From positions 186,001 to 250,000 of the forward strand of contig NZ_CCAE010000001.1 in NCBI RefSeq assembly GCF_000723405.1: a DNA stretch of 64,000 nt, in the 5' to 3' direction. A program made the translations under genes and the position numbers. The number at the start of each line of letters is the position of its first letter. The stretch's first letter is position 1. The DNA comes from Hydrogenophaga intermedia (lineage in GTDB: Bacteria > Pseudomonadota > Gammaproteobacteria > Burkholderiales > Burkholderiaceae_C). The notes below the pieces were generated by a model. That model made no database searches. It saw only the letters and a list, made by a program, of their open reading frames with translations, and had not been told where the DNA came from. Below are positions 61,857 to 64,000 of the stretch, piece after piece.

Positions 61857-62582
61857 ATGGGGCGATTCAGCGCGTGGAGCAAGGGCCTGGCGTGGCCCAG
61901 TCAATGCCGGGTGTGTGGTCAGTGGCCAGCCAGACCGCTGTGCACCGCCTGCCGCCAACGCTTCGCCCCGGTGCGCCCGCGCTGCCCGCACTGCGCTGCG
62001 CCCCTCGATGGCGCGTCGCCCTGCCCCTGCCTGACGCAGCCCGTGGAGCCCGCACTCACCGCCTGCGCGGTGGGGGTGGACTACGCCTACCCCTGGGACC
62101 GGCTGATCGCCCGCTTCAAGTTCCAGGGAGAGCCGGGCTGGGCGCAGCCCTTCGCCAAGCTGATGCTCGACGCGCCGGGTGCCATCGCCCTGCTCGACGG
62201 CGCCGACTGGATCGCCCCCGTGCCGCTGACGCCGGCTCGCCTGGCCGAACGCGGCCATCACCCGCCCTGGGAACTCGCCAAGGCGATCGCCCGGCTGCAT
62301 CCACGCCCCCTGAGGGCGGACATCCTGACCCGCTTGAGTGACGGCCCCGCCCAGCACCGGCTGGCCCGCCAGGAGCGCCTGCGCAACCTGCGGGGCGCGT
62401 TCACCGCGCCCATCGAGAGCCTGTCGCGGCTGCGCGACGCCCGGGTGCTGCTGGTGGACGACGTGACCACCACCGGCGCCACCCTGGCCGCCGCCGCCCA
62501 AGCCCTGCGCGCCGCGGGCGCTGCCCGGGTGGACGCCCTGGTGTTCGCACGCACGCCAGCACCCCGCGAACGGGTGGATTGA
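61857..62582 (+). CDS. comF: ComF family phosphoribosyltransferase-like protein
   Basis: A 241-residue protein. The N-terminal zinc ribbon has CRVCGQWPARPLCTAC and RCPHCAAPL with a further CPC. The C-terminal PRTase domain has IAPVPLTPARLAERGHHPP, QHRLARQERLRNLRGAF and the PRPP loop VLLVDDVTTTGATL. ComF is needed for DNA uptake in naturally competent bacteria, perhaps linking nucleotide use to transformation. A second competence gene is not visible nearby. trmL follows after 27 bases. Confidence 0.9.
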   Translation: MGRFSAWSKGLAWPSQCRVCGQWPARPLCTACRQRFAPVRPRCPHCAAPLDGASPCPCLTQPVEPALTACAVGVDYAYPWDRLIARFKFQGEPGWAQPFAKLMLDAPGAIALLDGADWIAPVPLTPARLAERGHHPPWELAKAIARLHPRPLRADILTRLSDGPAQHRLARQERLRNLRGAFTAPIESLSRLRDARVLLVDDVTTTGATLAAAAQALRAAGAARVDALVFARTPAPRERVD

Positions 62583-62609
62583 GGCCGCCACTATCATGCG
62601 CCGCCCACC

Positions 62610-63083
62610 ATGTTCAACGTCGTCCTCGTCCACCCTGAAATTCCGCCGAACACGGGCAACGTGATCCGCCTGTGCGCGAACACTGGCTGCACGCTGCACC
62701 TGATCGAGCCGCTGGGCTTTTCCATGGACGACAAGCTGATGCGGCGCGCCGGGCTGGACTACCACGAGTACGCCGACGTGCGCCGCCACGTCGACTGGGT
62801 TGCCTTTCTGCAACAGGCCAGCCCCGCGCCGGAGCGGCTGTTCGCCCTGACCACGCGCGGCCAGCGGGGCGTGCACGACATCTCCTGGCAAGCCGGCGAC
62901 TGGCTGGTGTTTGGCGCCGAATCCTGCGGCCTGCCCCAGGACGTGAGGGAGTCCATCGACCCCGGGCACTGGCTGCGCCTGCCCATGCGGCCGGGTCAGC
63001 GCAGCCTGAACCTGTCCAATGCCGTGGCCATCACCGTGTTCGAGGCCTGGCGCCAGAACGGGTTTCAAGGTGGGTTTGCGTGA
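62610..63083 (+). CDS. trmL: tRNA (cytidine(34)-2'-O)-methyltransferase TrmL
   Basis: A 157-residue SPOUT methyltransferase. Motif 1 is HPEIPPNTGNVIRLCANTG, motif 2 region LVFGAESCGLPQDV, and motif 3 RSLNLSNAVAITVFEAW, which forms the SAM-binding knot. It methylates the wobble nucleotide 34 of tRNA-Leu(CmAA) and tRNA-Leu(cmnm5UmAA); a tRNA-Leu(CAA) substrate is encoded in this window at 48.2 kb. Length and motifs are normal. Confidence 0.95.
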   Translation: MFNVVLVHPEIPPNTGNVIRLCANTGCTLHLIEPLGFSMDDKLMRRAGLDYHEYADVRRHVDWVAFLQQASPAPERLFALTTRGQRGVHDISWQAGDWLVFGAESCGLPQDVRESIDPGHWLRLPMRPGQRSLNLSNAVAITVFEAWRQNGFQGGFA

Positions 63084-63139
63084 TCCTTATCACACGATGA
63101 ACCCCTGTGACATCCCCCATTTGGGGCAACTGATCCACC

Positions 63140-63556
63140 ATGCGCCCCATGCAGACCACGATCAGTCCCCATCCCCACCGGCTGACCGCCACCGGCTCCG
63201 GCCGGAGTGCGCACCCCGAAGCGGGCGTGGTGCTCGCGTTCATCGCGCGCTGGCTCGGTGGCGCCATCCAGCCGCAGCCGCGCCCGCGACGCACGCCCCA
63301 CCTGCGTGACATCGTCACCATCCGCCAGCACCTGTTGGGCACCATCGCAGACTGCGTGACTACCGTACCGGCCCTGCGCCTGCGCCGCCAGATCGAACAG
63401 GCGCGCAGCCCTCAGGAACTCTGGCTTTTGCGCAATGACGCCTTCCAGATCATCGCCCAGCGCCACAGCCAGCATGTGGCGGCCGAGCGCATCGACGCCC
63501 TGCGCCAGCTGTTCGAGGACTGGCTCGACCCCAAGCAGCTCGCCCGCATCCGCTGA
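63140..63556 (+). CDS. Small hypothetical protein
   Basis: A 138-residue protein I do not recognise. It has a His/Pro-rich start (ISPHPHRL), a short hydrophobic stretch (AGVVLAFIARWLGGAI, about 28-43) that may be an amphipathic or membrane helix, and a charged helical C-terminus (LRLRRQIEQARSPQELWLLR; ERIDALRQLFEDWLDPKQ). An alternative start is the second Met (MQTTISP, 63149). Its stop lies 9 bases before the convergent dehydratase stop. Codon use is like that of the neighbours. Confidence 0.7.
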   Translation: MRPMQTTISPHPHRLTATGSGRSAHPEAGVVLAFIARWLGGAIQPQPRPRRTPHLRDIVTIRQHLLGTIADCVTTVPALRLRRQIEQARSPQELWLLRNDAFQIIAQRHSQHVAAERIDALRQLFEDWLDPKQLARIR

Positions 63557-63565
63557 GCGTCTGGC

Positions 63566-64000
63566 TCAGGGGTAGTGGCGCACCAGAGATTCGGCCAGGC
63601 AGACCGGCTTCTCGCCGCCTTCCCGCTCGATCGTGACCGCCCAGGTCATCTGCCGCCCACCGTTGTCGATGGGCTCGCAGGCCTGCAGAGTCATGTGCGC
63701 GCGCAGGCGGCTACCCACCGGCACCGGCGACGTGAAGCGCACCCGGTTCAGCCCGTAGTTCACCCCCATACGCGAGGCGCGCACCTGCATCGCCGACGCG
63801 AAGAACACCGGCAGCAGCGACAGCGTTAGGAAGCCGTGCGCGATCGGCGCGCCGAACGGCCCCGCCTCGGCCCGCTCCACGTCCACATGGATCCATTGGT
63901 GGTCCCCGGTGGCTTCGGCGAAGCGGTTCACCTGCTCCTGCGTGATGGTGACCCAGTCGCTGGTGGCCACCGCCTGGCCCACCAAGGCGTCGATTTCTTC
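63566..64000 (-). CDS. MaoC-like (R)-hydratase, 5' end outside window
   Basis: A hot-dog-fold hydratase; 145 residues are visible and the N-terminus runs past base 64000 (EEIDALVGQAVATSDWVTI). The catalytic motif is the Asp/His pair in FAEATGDHQWIHVDVERAE, followed by AHGFLTLSLLPVF and GVNYGLNRVRFTSPVPVGS. Such proteins hydrate enoyl-CoA, for example in polyhydroxyalkanoate precursor supply or fatty acid oxidation. The family usually starts only a few residues earlier, so little is missing. Confidence 0.9.
   Translation of the reverse strand, partial: EEIDALVGQAVATSDWVTITQEQVNRFAEATGDHQWIHVDVERAEAGPFGAPIAHGFLTLSLLPVFFASAMQVRASRMGVNYGLNRVRFTSPVPVGSRLRAHMTLQACEPIDNGGRQMTWAVTIEREGGEKPVCLAESLVRHYP

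Overview
The window is a gene-dense, GC-rich stretch of a chromosome. Gene order and protein families point to a betaproteobacterium of the Burkholderiales, most likely Comamonadaceae and close to Hydrogenophaga; this is an inference from family content, as no rRNA is present. I see no prophage, CRISPR array, insertion sequence or resistance island. Nearly every base lies in or beside a recognisable gene.

Layout. 1-4.3 kb: rsmD (cut by the window start), a pair of M16 peptidase subunits, and divergent ftsY. 4.3-9.8 kb: a metal-stress island in which an ECF sigma factor with a zinc-finger anti-sigma faces a bufferin operon (bufA precursor, MNIO modifying enzyme, partner protein, DoxX), followed by a flavoprotein and a His-rich exported protein. 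9.8-17 kb: dehalogenase, DNA repair and TatD genes, the Lol lipoprotein exporter, a phosphoglycerate-mutase-like protein and recJ. 17.1-17.4 kb: two inverted copies of a structured repeat. 17.4-20.8 kb: AlgR/AlgZ-type two-component pair and argH. 20.8-29.3 kb: LysR, an enolase-superfamily enzyme, a Bug-type solute-binding protein, an FMN hydroxyacid dehydrogenase, an AAA ATPase, SIMPL, a Y-family polymerase and a dienoyl-CoA isomerase-like enzyme. 29.4-36.4 kb: porin, a seven-repeat FG-GAP lipoprotein, an acetylpolyamine amidohydrolase-like enzyme, and a second ECF sigma/anti-sigma pair divergent from a ferritin-like Tat protein. 36.4-45.4 kb: RRM protein, queF, a prolyl-hydroxylase-like enzyme, yaaA, VOC protein, third repeat copy, aromatic-ring hydroxylase with DUF2783 partner, valS. 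45.4-51.4 kb: dehydrogenase-like gene, tusA, nudix, cysM, tRNA-Leu(CAA), a YeeZ-like gene, a ferredoxin reductase and a second Bug protein. 51.5-60.7 kb: a complete aa3-type cytochrome c oxidase locus with heme A synthesis and copper-insertion factors. 60.9-64 kb: a BioC-like protein, comF, trmL, a small hypothetical gene and a MaoC dehydratase cut by the window end.

The most unusual signal is a structured repeat present three times (17102-17211 reverse, 17250-17360 forward, 40320-40423 forward). The copies share single-stranded boxes (GTA, ATAAAGGnGGAG, CGGGGGACA, GGA), while the stems differ in sequence but stay paired, including a C-G to A-T swap in one inner stem. That is the pattern of a selected fold. 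I do not recognise it as a named RNA; the GTAG at the foot of the inner stem recalls REP elements. Second in interest is the bufferin island, and third an enolase-superfamily enzyme whose catalytic KxK and third metal ligand both appear altered.
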